Of a stretch of DNA of 64,000 bases, positions 36,419 through 45,225 are shown one piece after another (the stretch's first letter is position 1; each line of letters starts with the position of its first letter). Below the pieces are notes generated by a model. It searched no databases. It was not told where the DNA came from and saw nothing but the letters and a program-made list of their open reading frames with translations. Source of the DNA: Enterococcus phoeniculicola ATCC BAA-412 (lineage in GTDB: Bacteria; Bacillota; Bacilli; Lactobacillales; Enterococcaceae). The stretch spans positions 95,324 to 159,323 of the forward strand of contig NZ_ASWE01000001.1 in the NCBI RefSeq assembly GCF_000407505.1, written 5' to 3'. A program made the translations under genes and the position numbers.

Positions 36419-36474
36419 CTACTAACCAAATGAAAGAGTCTAAGTTCATTTAGGAGTTTTCATTTGTTTAGTAG
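36419..36474 (+). promoter_or_regulatory. Long hairpin in the pnp leader
   Basis: CTACTAACCAAATGAAA (36419-36435) and TTTCATTTGTTTAGTAG (36458-36474) pair over 17 positions with one mismatch, about 25 bases before the pnp binding site. By analogy with the RNase III-processed pnp leader of E. coli it may mediate PNPase autoregulation. That role is inferred. Confidence 0.6.
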
Positions 36475-36509
36475 CGTCTTACTTTTCACAAGGCAAAAAG
36501 GAGCTATAC

Positions 36510-38627
36510 ATGTCAGAAAAACAAGTATTTAAAACAAATTGGGGCGGACGTCCTCTACAAGTCGAAATTGGTCAGCTAGCAAAACAAGCAAATGGAGCGG
36601 TACTTGTGCGTTATGGAGATACAGTTGTTTTAACAGCTGCTGTAGCATCTAAGGATGCAAGAGATTTTGACTTTTTCCCATTAACTGTAAACTATGAAGA
36701 AAAAATGTATGCGGTCGGAAAAATTCCAGGAGGCTTCATTAAACGTGAAGGACGCCCAAGTGAAAATGCAACACTAACCGCTCGCTTAATTGACCGTCCA
36801 ATTCGTCCGATGTTTGCAGAAGGATTCCGTAACGAAGTTCAAATTACAAATACAGTGATGAGTGTGGAACAAGATTGTACACCAGAAATGGCTGCAATGT
36901 TTGGTTCTTCTCTAGCGCTTGCGATTTCAGATATTCCGTTTGACGGACCAATTGCAGGGGTAGATGTGGGTCGTGTAGATGGTGAATATGTACTGAATCC
37001 AACAGTGGAGCAAGCAGAAAAAACAGACATTGAATTAACTGTTGCTGGAACAAAAAAAGCAATCAACATGGTTGAAAGCGGCGCAAAAGAAGTCTCAGAA
37101 GAAGACATGCTTGGGGCATTGTTATTTGGTTTTGAAGCAATCAAAGAATTAGTTGCATTCCAAGAAGAAATCGTTGCTGCAGTTGGCAAGCCTAAAATGG
37201 AAATTAAACTTTTGGAAGTTGACGCAGACTTGAAAAAAGAAGCGTTTGACCAGTATTACGGCACAATGAAGGAAGCTGTAATGACAGAAGAAAAATTAGC
37301 ACGCGAAGATAATATTGATGCAGTAAAAGACCAAGTGAAAGAAGCCTATGCTGAAAAATTCGCAGGTCAAGAAGACGAAGAACGTCTTCTTAAAGAAGTA
37401 AAACAAATTGCTGAAGATTTAGAAAAAGATGTCGTTCGTGAATTGATTACCATCGATAAAATTCGCCCTGATGGACGTAAGCTAGATGAAATCCGTCCAC
37501 TAGCATCAGAAGTTAAATTGTTACCGCGTGTTCACGGTTCTGGGTTATTTACTCGTGGACAAACGCAAGCACTTTCTGCTTGTACGCTTGCTCCATTAGG
37601 TGAGCATCAAATTATTGATGGCTTAGGTATTCAAGAAAATAAACGTTTTATCCATCATTATAATTTCCCTCAATATTCTGTAGGGTCAACAGGCCGTGCA
37701 GGATCACCTGGACGTCGTGAAATCGGACATGGTGCGTTGGGTGAACGTGCATTAGCACAAATTATTCCAAGTGAAGAGGATTTCCCTTACACAATTCGTC
37801 TAGTAGCAGAAGTATTAGAATCAAATGGTTCTTCTTCTCAAGCAAGTATTTGTGCTGGAACCTTAGCATTGATGGATGCAGGTGTACCAATCAAAGCGCC
37901 AGTAGCAGGGATTGCTATGGGACTTGTCAGTGATGGCGAAAACTATACAATTTTAACAGATATCCAAGGATTAGAAGATCATTTAGGGGATATGGACTTT
38001 AAAGTTGCTGGAACAAAAGATGGAATTACTGCTTTACAAATGGATATTAAAATCCAAGGAATTACGGAACAAATTTTAACAGAAGCATTGACACAAGCGA
38101 AAAAAGCACGCTTAGAAATATTGGAAGAATTAACATCCACTATCGCAGAACCACGTGCTGAACTAAGCGAATACGCTCCGAAAATTGAAATGATTAAAAT
38201 TGACCCTGCTAAAATCAAAGATGTCATCGGTAAAGGTGGCGATACAATTAACGGTATTATTGATGAAACAGGTGTGAAAATTGATATTGATCAAGACGGA
38301 AATGTAAGTATTGCTTCTGCTGATGCAGACATGATCCAAAAAGCAATTAAGATTATTGAAGAGTTAACCAAAGAAGTTAAAGTTGGCGAAGTTTATCTAG
38401 GAAAAGTTGTCCGTATTGAAAAATTTGGCGCCTTCATCAACTTGATTAAAGGCAAAGATGGACTCGTTCATATTTCTCAATTAGCAAACGAACGCGTAAA
38501 CAACGTAGAGGATGTAATCAAGCTAGGTGATGAAGTCCTTGTAAAAGTAACAGAAATCGACAAGCAAGGCCGCGTGAATCTATCACGTAAAGCACTGTTA
38601 AGTGATGAAAACGGCGAGAAGAAGTAA
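36510..38627 (+). CDS. pnp: Polyribonucleotide nucleotidyltransferase (PNPase)
   Basis: Phosphorolytic 3'-5' exoribonuclease of the RNA degradosome, 705 residues. Two RNase PH domains are visible (first: [15 protein letters not shown] and [23 protein letters not shown]; second: [16 protein letters not shown] and [20 protein letters not shown]). KH ([11 protein letters not shown]) and S1 ([15 protein letters not shown]) domains lie at the C-terminus. AAAAGGAG precedes the ATG. A terminator follows at 38640. Confidence 0.98.
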   Translation: MSEKQVFKTNWGGRPLQVEIGQLAKQANGAVLVRYGDTVVLTAAVASKDARDFDFFPLTVNYEEKMYAVGKIPGGFIKREGRPSENATLTARLIDRPIRPMFAEGFRNEVQITNTVMSVEQDCTPEMAAMFGSSLALAISDIPFDGPIAGVDVGRVDGEYVLNPTVEQAEKTDIELTVAGTKKAINMVESGAKEVSEEDMLGALLFGFEAIKELVAFQEEIVAAVGKPKMEIKLLEVDADLKKEAFDQYYGTMKEAVMTEEKLAREDNIDAVKDQVKEAYAEKFAGQEDEERLLKEVKQIAEDLEKDVVRELITIDKIRPDGRKLDEIRPLASEVKLLPRVHGSGLFTRGQTQALSACTLAPLGEHQIIDGLGIQENKRFIHHYNFPQYSVGSTGRAGSPGRREIGHGALGERALAQIIPSEEDFPYTIRLVAEVLESNGSSSQASICAGTLALMDAGVPIKAPVAGIAMGLVSDGENYTILTDIQGLEDHLGDMDFKVAGTKDGITALQMDIKIQGITEQILTEALTQAKKARLEILEELTSTIAEPRAELSEYAPKIEMIKIDPAKIKDVIGKGGDTINGIIDETGVKIDIDQDGNVSIASADADMIQKAIKIIEELTKEVKVGEVYLGKVVRIEKFGAFINLIKGKDGLVHISQLANERVNNVEDVIKLGDEVLVKVTEIDKQGRVNLSRKALLSDENGEKK

Positions 38628-38639
38628 GCAATAAAACAG

Positions 38640-38695
38640 GCATTATACCTTATGGTCTCACGAGTAGTTGCGACAAAAGGTGTAATGCTTTTTTT
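38640..38695 (+). terminator. pnp terminator
   Basis: GCATTATACCTT (38640-38651) and AAGGTGTAATGC (38677-38688) pair with one mismatch, followed by T residues. The loop is long (25 bases). Confidence 0.82.
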
Positions 38696-38849
38696 GTCAT
38701 CTAGATTTTTAGTTAAAACTTATGTCCCAAGCTTTTTTTACCCAAAAGTTGGATCCTAAAAAATTCTGTAACATCCTCGTTTCTATATTTGATAGAAGCT
38801 CTATTTTTCTGGAAGCATTCAGGCGAGAACGATTTTTTTAAGTCTCTCT

Positions 38850-38878
38850 TTTTCATAAAAACTTAATCATGATATAAT
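38850..38878 (+). promoter_or_regulatory. Promoter of the LacI-type regulator
   Basis: TTTTCA (38850-38855), 17 bases, perfect TATAAT (38873-38878). Confidence 0.6.
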
Positions 38879-38923
38879 ACAGATAATATCAAATAGAATC
38901 CTAATAAAGCAGGTGAGAAGAGA

Positions 38924-39949
38924 ATGCGATTAAAAGATATTGCAGAAATGGCGAATATCTCTGTTGCGGCAGTTTCCAGAGTGCTAAATGACAAGCCCAT
39001 TCGAATTTCGGATAAGAAAAAGGCAGAAATTAAAAAAATTGCAAGAGAAAACAATTATTCACCTAATCTTGTAGCAAAGGGATTAGCTACCAATAAGACC
39101 AATACGATTGGACTGATTATCCCTGATATAAACAACCCTTTTTTCTCAACATTAGCTAAAATTTTAGAAGATGAGCTACGAAAAAGTGGCTATTTGTTAA
39201 TATTGGTAAATACAGATGACGTGTATGAAAATGAACGAACGTTAATACGATTATTATTAAACCGTGGTGTAGATGGCTTAATTTTAGCTATCTCAAATGA
39301 GTCTTACAATCGGCTTGACCAGTTGAAAAAAGAACTTTCTGACATTACAATTCCCTATGTTCTGGTTGACCGTGGAATTGACAACTTTTCTTGTAATCAA
39401 GTCTTTTTCAATAATCGATTGGGCGGTTATTTAGCGACAAGCTATTTATTAGAGATGGGGCACCGCTGCATTGGCACCATGATGTCTCCAAAAACTATTA
39501 TTAATAGTCAATTTCGATATGAAGGCTATTTAGATGCAATGAATGAATACCAAGTGACAATTCATGACGAATGGAGTGTGACGACGGAATTTAGATATGA
39601 GGATGCCTATGAGAAGGCAGATAAACTACTCAATAATAAAGAAATTACCGCAATTGTTGCAGGAAACGATATGATTGCCTTGGGAATTAAGCAAAAAGCA
39701 AAAGAGCTTGGACTACGTGTGCCAGAAGATATCTCTATCGTGGGCTATGATAATCTGGAGCTTATCCAAATGTTAGATGTCCCTTTGACCACGGTTGATC
39801 AGGATATTCATCAGCTAGGTAAAAAAACGGTTGAGGTACTTTTGACCGCCCTGACAGCGAAAACAGCGAACCGATTGATTCAGCTTAATCCAAGTTTAAT
39901 CATAAAAGATAGTGTTCAAAAAATAAACGTTGACAGCGGTTTCCATTGA
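38924..39949 (+). CDS. LacI/GalR family regulator of the ribonucleoside operon
   Basis: 341 residues. N-terminal HTH and hinge helix (RLKDIAEMANISVAAVSRVLNDKPIRIS), then a periplasmic-binding-like effector domain (NTIGLIIPDINNPFFSTLAKILEDE, ending with DVPLTTVDQDIHQLGKKTVEVL). It is similar in layout to RbsR/RbsR-like repressors. Two palindromic operators lie between it and the nucleoside hydrolase gene, so it probably represses that operon and responds to ribose, a ribonucleoside or a phosphate of these. Confidence 0.93.
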   Translation: MRLKDIAEMANISVAAVSRVLNDKPIRISDKKKAEIKKIARENNYSPNLVAKGLATNKTNTIGLIIPDINNPFFSTLAKILEDELRKSGYLLILVNTDDVYENERTLIRLLLNRGVDGLILAISNESYNRLDQLKKELSDITIPYVLVDRGIDNFSCNQVFFNNRLGGYLATSYLLEMGHRCIGTMMSPKTIINSQFRYEGYLDAMNEYQVTIHDEWSVTTEFRYEDAYEKADKLLNNKEITAIVAGNDMIALGIKQKAKELGLRVPEDISIVGYDNLELIQMLDVPLTTVDQDIHQLGKKTVEVLLTALTAKTANRLIQLNPSLIIKDSVQKINVDSGFH

Positions 39950-39971
39950 TGATAATATGTGGGTGTAGAAA

Positions 39972-39989
39972 TGATAAAGCGTTTTATCA
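39972..39989 (+). promoter_or_regulatory. LacI-type operator O1
   Basis: TGATAAAGCGTTTTATCA, an 18-base palindrome with a central CG and one mismatch, as for LacI/GalR binding. Confidence 0.8.
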
Positions 39990-40028
39990 TAAAAAGAAGT
40001 TCTTGAGAATTTCTTTTTTTTAACCATT

Positions 40029-40046
40029 TGATAAACCGCTTTATCA
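40029..40046 (+). promoter_or_regulatory. LacI-type operator O2
   Basis: TGATAAACCGCTTTATCA, the same palindrome. Its centre is 57 bases from that of O1, and it ends about five bases before the binding site of the nucleoside hydrolase gene. Confidence 0.82.
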
Positions 40047-40066
40047 AAAAAGGAGGAGAACAGATT

Positions 40067-40990
40067 TTGGTAAAAAGTAGAAAAGTAATCATTGATACAG
40101 ATCCCGGGATTGATGATGCAATTGCAATTGCAATCGCTTTGTTTGACTCAAAGTTGGATGTTCAATTGTTTACAACGGTTGCAGGTAATGTGAGTGTAGA
40201 GAAAGTGACAAAAAATCTTTTGAAGCTACTATCTTTCTGGGGAAAGGACGTTCCAGTAGCAGTAGGAGCAGGAAGACCGTTACTACGTGAGGCAGTTGAT
40301 GCAAGTGATGTCCATGGAAGCACAGGGATGGATGGCTATGATTTTCCAGAACCAAATTCCAGTCTTTTGTCAGAAGAGCACGCGGTAAATTTAATGTACA
40401 AAACACTGATGGCATCAGATGAAAAGATAACATTAATAGGGATTGGTCCATTAACAAATATTGCCTTACTGTTGAGAATGTATCCAGAATGTAGTGCCAA
40501 AATTGATGAAATCGTTATTATGGGTGGTTCATTAGCAAGAGGTAACAAAGGGGTATTATCTGAGTTTAATATTGCTGTTGATCCAGAGGCTGCAAAAATT
40601 GTTTTTGAAAGCGGTATTCCAATGGCGATGGCGGGACTTGATGTTGGGCTAAAAGCACTTGTTTATCCAGAAGACAGTGAAAAAATTAAAGATATGAATC
40701 CTACAGGGAACATGATGTATCATTTGTTTAAAAAATATCGTGGAGGTAGTTTTAATACTGGCTTAAAGATGTACGATAGTTGTGCAATTGCCTATCTTTT
40801 AGCACCTGAGGTTTTTGAAATTGAAGAAACCTATGTGACTGTGGAAACACAAAGTACACTTACAGCCGGGGCAACATTAGTCGATCTTAAAGGGTACTTA
40901 GGCCAGCCTGCAAACTGCAAGGTTTGTGTGGATGTGGATGAAGCGAAATTTAAAGCTTGGTTTTTAGATTCAATAAAAAATTGTAAATAA
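40067..40990 (+). CDS. Ribonucleoside hydrolase (inosine/uridine-preferring type)
   Basis: About 307 residues, hydrolysing ribonucleosides to base and ribose. The Ca2+/active-site motif DTDPGIDD is at the N-terminus, with DVHGSTGMDG, ITLIGIGPLTNIAL, MGGSLARGNKG, EFNIAVDPEAAKIVF and the late YDSCAIAYL. The frame is open from 40028, but GGAGGAG lies about eight bases before the TTG at 40067. A TTG start is thus chosen, and the upstream part overlaps the operator. It is the first gene of the salvage operon. Confidence 0.93.
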   Translation: MVKSRKVIIDTDPGIDDAIAIAIALFDSKLDVQLFTTVAGNVSVEKVTKNLLKLLSFWGKDVPVAVGAGRPLLREAVDASDVHGSTGMDGYDFPEPNSSLLSEEHAVNLMYKTLMASDEKITLIGIGPLTNIALLLRMYPECSAKIDEIVIMGGSLARGNKGVLSEFNIAVDPEAAKIVFESGIPMAMAGLDVGLKALVYPEDSEKIKDMNPTGNMMYHLFKKYRGGSFNTGLKMYDSCAIAYLLAPEVFEIEETYVTVETQSTLTAGATLVDLKGYLGQPANCKVCVDVDEAKFKAWFLDSIKNCK

Positions 40991-41004
40991 AAAGGAGTAA
41001 CGAA

Positions 41005-42381
41005 ATGTTAGAAGCAATTTTAGTTTTACTTGTACTTGGTATTGTCGGCTATTTTATTATTAAGAGTTACAATCCTGCACTTGTTTTGATTATTGGCGCA
41101 CTAGTGTTATTAACTTGTTCAGTATTTCTTGGTCATGAGCTGTATGCAGCTGGCGAAGGAACCGGATTAGCTGTTTTTGATGTCTTTTTAAAGCTTAAAG
41201 ATACCATAATTGCTCAAATTAGTTCTGCTGGTTTAGTTATTATGATTCTGTTTGGTTACTCAGGTTATATGAATCTGATTGGTGCCAACCAAAAAGCGGT
41301 AAACATCTTAGTGAAACCTATGACAAAGATTAAGTCAAAAGCATTATTTATTCCGATAGTTTTCTTACTAGGAAATCTAATGTCTCTAGTTGTACCAAGT
41401 GCTTCAAGCTTAGCAATTATCTTAATGGCTATTTTATATCCACTGTTACAAGGAATAGGGATTTCCTCTTTAACAGCGGCTGGCGTAATAGCGATGACTG
41501 CTACTATCATGCCTACACCATTAGGGGCTGATAATGTTATTGCAGCAGAAACATTAAACTACAACATTTTGGACTACGTTTTGTATCATGCCAAAATTTC
41601 GATTCCAACATTATTAATCTTGGCGGTGGTTCAGTACTTCTGGCAAACGTATTGTGATAAAAAAGAAGGGGATGCAGCGTTTGTTACAATTGAGGATGAT
41701 AGCTTAAAAACATCTGATGATGCGCCATCTGTTCCCCTGTATTATGCAATTTTGCCATTGTTACCATTACTATTAATTGTTGCAGTAGGAATTGCAGGTA
41801 TCTTCATGGAAGGTATCACTATGGATATCTTCGTGTTAACCATGATTTCATTCTTTATTGCTTTAATCATTGAAACGATTCGTAAACGCTCTTTCAAAGT
41901 GGCACAAGACAGTGCACTTGAAATGTTCAAAGGAATGGGACAAGGATTTAGTCAAGTTGTTATGCTGGTTGTAGGGGGATCATTATTTACAACAGCGATT
42001 CAAAATCTAGGAGTGATTGATTCATTAATGTCTGCTGTGGAAAATTCACAATCTGCTGGGGTTCTAACCACGCTAATCTTTAGTGGTGCAACTGCTTTAT
42101 TTGGTATTTTAAGCGGTGGTGGATTAGCAATGTTCTATGCGGTTATCGATATGATTCCAAATATTGCAGAGCGTGCAGGGATTGACGGAATTGTGATTGC
42201 TCTTCCTATGCAAATGATTGCAAATCTGGCAAGAACCATTTCACCAGTTGCGGCAGTAGTGATGATTGTTTCTTCTTCAATTGGCGTAAGCCCAGTTAAA
42301 TTATTGAAGAGAACCAGTGTACCTACCATTATCGGAATTATTTTAGTCGTTGTACTTTCTTTAGTCTTATTACCTTATTAA
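41005..42381 (+). CDS. DcuC-like permease, probable nucleoside/ribose-related transporter
   Basis: 458 residues, about 11-12 membrane helices, resembling the DcuC/ion-transporter superfamily (MSLVVPSASSLAIILMAILYPLLQG; MTATIMPTPLGADNVIAAE; LPMQMIANLARTISPVAAVVMIVSSSIGVSPVKLLKRTSVP). DcuC proteins carry C4-dicarboxylates. Here its place between nucleoside hydrolase and ribokinase genes suggests a nucleoside or related metabolite. That substrate is inferred and unproven. AAAAGGAG precedes the ATG. Confidence 0.7.
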   Translation: MLEAILVLLVLGIVGYFIIKSYNPALVLIIGALVLLTCSVFLGHELYAAGEGTGLAVFDVFLKLKDTIIAQISSAGLVIMILFGYSGYMNLIGANQKAVNILVKPMTKIKSKALFIPIVFLLGNLMSLVVPSASSLAIILMAILYPLLQGIGISSLTAAGVIAMTATIMPTPLGADNVIAAETLNYNILDYVLYHAKISIPTLLILAVVQYFWQTYCDKKEGDAAFVTIEDDSLKTSDDAPSVPLYYAILPLLPLLLIVAVGIAGIFMEGITMDIFVLTMISFFIALIIETIRKRSFKVAQDSALEMFKGMGQGFSQVVMLVVGGSLFTTAIQNLGVIDSLMSAVENSQSAGVLTTLIFSGATALFGILSGGGLAMFYAVIDMIPNIAERAGIDGIVIALPMQMIANLARTISPVAAVVMIVSSSIGVSPVKLLKRTSVPTIIGIILVVVLSLVLLPY

Positions 42382-42403
42382 TTTAAGAAAGAAGTTTTTC
42401 AAT

Positions 42404-42913
42404 ATGATGATATTTGAACCGGCTGTAGAAACTGATTTATCTGAATTGGAACAACTTTTGGCATCTGCTAAACAATCTATGACAAAACAAGGCATTTATC
42501 AGTGGACACAAGAGTATCCAAATTCATCAGATATTTTAACAGATATTCGACAAGAAGAACTCTTTCTAATCAAGGAAGTGGGACGGATTGTCTGTATGGG
42601 AACATTTACCAGAAAACCGATGAGTGGAAAAGGCTTTAACAAAGAGGACCTAAATTGGTTTATTAAAAGACTCGTGACTCATAGTGATGAAACTGGGAAA
42701 GGAATTGGCAAATGCTGGCTAGATTTTTGTATTAGCCACTTTTGCCAAGTAGGCGAACATGTATATTCCTGTACCAATCATACAAACTTTCCGATGCAGC
42801 GCCTCTTTCAAAAGAATCAATTTGAAAAGATTGCAGAAATGACGGTGGAGAAAAGGGAAAGAATGGGGAGTTTTTATGTTTATGAAAGGGAAATAGGTAA
42901 GATTGATGAATAG
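42404..42913 (+). CDS. GNAT family N-acetyltransferase
   Basis: A 169-residue acetyl-CoA-dependent acetyltransferase. The acetyl-CoA loop is seen as VTHSDETGKGIGKCWLDFC and a later strand HTNFPMQRLFQKNQFE as in GNAT proteins. Its stop overlaps the start of the ribokinase gene, so it belongs to the operon. The acetylated substrate is unknown. Confidence 0.85.
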   Translation: MMIFEPAVETDLSELEQLLASAKQSMTKQGIYQWTQEYPNSSDILTDIRQEELFLIKEVGRIVCMGTFTRKPMSGKGFNKEDLNWFIKRLVTHSDETGKGIGKCWLDFCISHFCQVGEHVYSCTNHTNFPMQRLFQKNQFEKIAEMTVEKRERMGSFYVYEREIGKIDE

Positions 42914-43823
42914 AGTAGTTGTTTTAGGTAGTTTAAATACAGATATCGTCATTACGACGAATCGGCTGCCAGAAATAGGTGAAACCATTATCGGTGAAAA
43001 TATCAATTATATGATTGGCGGTAAAGGAGCAAATCAGGCAGTTGCCGCTTCACGTTTCGGTGGGGAAGTCACGATGCTAGGAAAGCTTGGTGATGATACA
43101 TTTGGACAGAAGGTTTTGAAGCATCTAGCAGAGGAAAATTTAGATTTAACGTATTTAGATGTGGAAAAGAATATGTTTACGGGCATTGCAAGTATCTTTA
43201 AATTGCCAACAGATAATTGTATTACGGTGGTTCCAGGCGCAAATGAGTTAGTGAGTGAAGACTATATTGATTCTGTTGCCTCCATCATTGAAGAAAGTCA
43301 AGTTTTGTTAACACAGTTGGAAATTCCAGTTAAATCTGTCAAAAAGGGTTTAATTTTGGCGAAAGAAAAAGGAGTGAAGACGATTTTAAATCCAGCTCCT
43401 TTTGTACCTGAGGTCGTGGAATTAATTCAGTGGGTAGACTATATTACGCCAAATGAAACGGAGTTCATGTCAATTTGCGGACAAAAATTTGCAGATGATA
43501 GCGAACTTGAACAAGCAATGGTAAGTTGGAGTCAAGCACATAAAGAAACACAGCTCATCGTAACAAGAGGTGAGCTAGGGACGTCATTTGTTCACTCAGG
43601 AGAAGTTGTGACCGTGAAGTCAATTTCAGTTGAGGTTGTAGATACAACGGGTGCAGGGGATACCTTTAATGGTATTTTAGCAGTGGAGCTAAGTAAAGGA
43701 ACTCGACTAGATTTAGCAATAAAAAGAGCTGGTATAGGCGCTTCTTTATCTGTTCAAAAGCTAGGTGCACAGACTGGAATGCCATCTGAAACAGAAATCA
43801 ATCAGCGGATGAATCAAAAATAA
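42906..43823 (+). CDS. rbsK: Ribokinase
   Basis: A 305-residue PfkB-family kinase that phosphorylates ribose released by the nucleoside hydrolase. GGKGANQAVAASRFG, GLDATYL-like segments, NPAPF and the ATP/anion motif DTTGAGDTFNG near the C-terminus are present. The ATG overlaps the end of the GNAT gene by eight bases. It is the last gene of the operon before the hairpin 43838-43895. Confidence 0.94.
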   Translation: MNRVVVLGSLNTDIVITTNRLPEIGETIIGENINYMIGGKGANQAVAASRFGGEVTMLGKLGDDTFGQKVLKHLAEENLDLTYLDVEKNMFTGIASIFKLPTDNCITVVPGANELVSEDYIDSVASIIEESQVLLTQLEIPVKSVKKGLILAKEKGVKTILNPAPFVPEVVELIQWVDYITPNETEFMSICGQKFADDSELEQAMVSWSQAHKETQLIVTRGELGTSFVHSGEVVTVKSISVEVVDTTGAGDTFNGILAVELSKGTRLDLAIKRAGIGASLSVQKLGAQTGMPSETEINQRMNQK

Positions 43824-43837
43824 AAAAGCATCTGATT

Positions 43838-43895
43838 GGATAAACGCTCCTGCAAGACAAAGGTATCAGACTGTGTCTTACAGGAGCGTTTATCC
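43838..43895. terminator. Large hairpin after the ribonucleoside operon
   Basis: GGATAAACGCTCCTG with a further AAGACA (43838-43859) pairs with TGTCTTACAGGAGCGTTTATCC (43874-43895), about 21 of 22 positions. No T-run follows, so it could be a terminator, a stability hairpin or a remnant linked to the adjoining IS. Confidence 0.7.
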
Positions 43896-43929
43896 ATGAG
43901 TTAGAAGTTCTTTATCAAATTTGGAAAAA

Positions 43930-44367
43930 ATAAACAGTTCTTTTATTCATGGAAACTAGATGAAACGTATATCAAAATTAAAGGAAATCGGCACTACTTG
44001 TATCGAGCAATTGATGCAGGTGGTGCCACTTTAGATATTTGATTACAATACACAAGTTGCGTACGTATTTCTAAAATGATTGAAAAAACAGTTCAGAGAG
44101 CAGCAGGTTCTAGTCACCGATAAAGCGTCTTCTATTAGCGGTGCTTTCAAGAAGTTGAAAAGATATGATCTATATACTAGGAAAAAGCATCGACTAGTCA
44201 AGTATCTACTTAATTGAGCAAGAACATCGTCCAATTAAATAGCAAAAAAATTTTATCAAAGTCTTCGGACAGCTTCTGCTACGATTAAGGGCATGGAAAC
44301 GATTCGAGTTACAAGAAAAGCCGAAAAGAGGGAACTCTCTTCGGCTTTTCTATTTGCAATGAAATAA
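43930..44367 (+). pseudogene. Decayed IS6-family (IS1216-like) transposase
   Basis: Fragments in several frames read WKLDETYIKIKG, RHYLYRAIDAGGATLDI, then (after frameshifts and stops) KFYQSLRTASATIKGMETIR. These are the catalytic DDE-core and C-terminal motifs of IS6-family transposases such as IS1216. The N-terminal third and both terminal inverted repeats were not found, and several in-frame stops are present. It is a fossil insertion next to the ribonucleoside operon. Confidence 0.88.
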
Positions 44368-44595
44368 GGGACTATTAGGAATTCTTGCTTAGATAGCTCA
44401 TTAATTAGAAGTCAGATATTCTCCATTTAAACTTTGCAACAGAACCTCATAGGGTCATCCTTTTTAAAGTAGTCGTAAATAGTAAAAAAATTATTATTGT
44501 CTAATTTGGATAGGTGGTTCATCTAAATATATGTATCGTTGCAAATAAATAGTTCGATATGGATAATATACCAAAATAAAAGAGAATAAGATGCC
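44368..44595. other. Non-coding spacer
   Basis: AT-rich region between the IS remnant and the PepSY gene. I see nothing in it. Confidence 0.4.
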
Positions 44596-44632
44596 GAAAA
44601 AGAACTCTACCCAATATCTATGGAGAGAGTTC
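44596..44632 (-). terminator. Terminator of the PepSY gene
   Basis: Minus-strand stem GAACTCT/AGAGTTC (44602-44608, 44626-44632), extended by flanking pairs and followed by TTTTT. Confidence 0.78.
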
Positions 44633-44649
44633 ATACTTGCTAAAACTAT

Positions 44650-44994
44650 CTAGTTTTCCTTTACGCGAGTTACGTCAATAACCGTGCCTGTATAAGCATC
44701 AGCAATAAATTCATATTGGACAAGTTGACCATCCTCTACACGAGAAATACCGCCTAGATACCCCTGCGAGCGAATCGCAAATTTTCTTAAGGGATGTTTT
44801 TCAAACGAAATCCAAGAGCCATCAATAGGTCCTTCTTTTAGAAAAGCAGATTTCACTGTTTCTAAGACTTGATCTGGGGCTAATGTCCGCTTTTTATGGT
44901 ACCAAATGGTGGAAGCAATCCCTCCAACTAAACCAAAGCTCATTCCTAGTGCTAGGCCACCTTTAAAGTAGTTAATTTGATTGTCTTCATTCAT
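44650..44994 (-). CDS. PepSY-domain membrane-anchored protein
   Basis: About 114 residues. A glycine-rich membrane helix near residues 12-32 (GGLALGMSFGLVGGIASTIW) is followed by a PepSY-like fold ending DGQLVQYEFIADAYTGTVIDVTRVKEN. PepSY proteins often inhibit or regulate cell-surface peptidases. The frame is open to 45027, but AAAGGAGGAGG is eight bases before the ATG at 44994. It is divergent from the aminopeptidase gene, which may be accidental. Confidence 0.78.
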   Translation of the reverse strand: MNEDNQINYFKGGLALGMSFGLVGGIASTIWYHKKRTLAPDQVLETVKSAFLKEGPIDGSWISFEKHPLRKFAIRSQGYLGGISRVEDGQLVQYEFIADAYTGTVIDVTRVKEN

Positions 44995-45118
44995 TAGGAA
45001 TTCCTCCTCCTTTGCGCCATACGGCAAACAAGCTCATATTGTATTACATTATCTATATTTTACCATACTCTATGAAAAATCTTAGAAAGAAATACCTTAA
45101 AATGTTAAAAAAATGAGG

Positions 45119-45124
45119 TATAAT
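45119..45124 (+). promoter_or_regulatory. -10 element upstream of the aminopeptidase gene
   Basis: A perfect TATAAT about 100 bases before the start. The -35 (CTTAAA at 45096-45101) is weak. Confidence 0.45.
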
Positions 45125-45225
45125 AAAAAACGAATCGATAAGTATGCTTCAAATAAATGTAAGCTGCCTATCAAATTTTATTGCAAGGAAGGGGTATTGT
45201 CTGGCAATTGTCAGATGAGCTGTGA

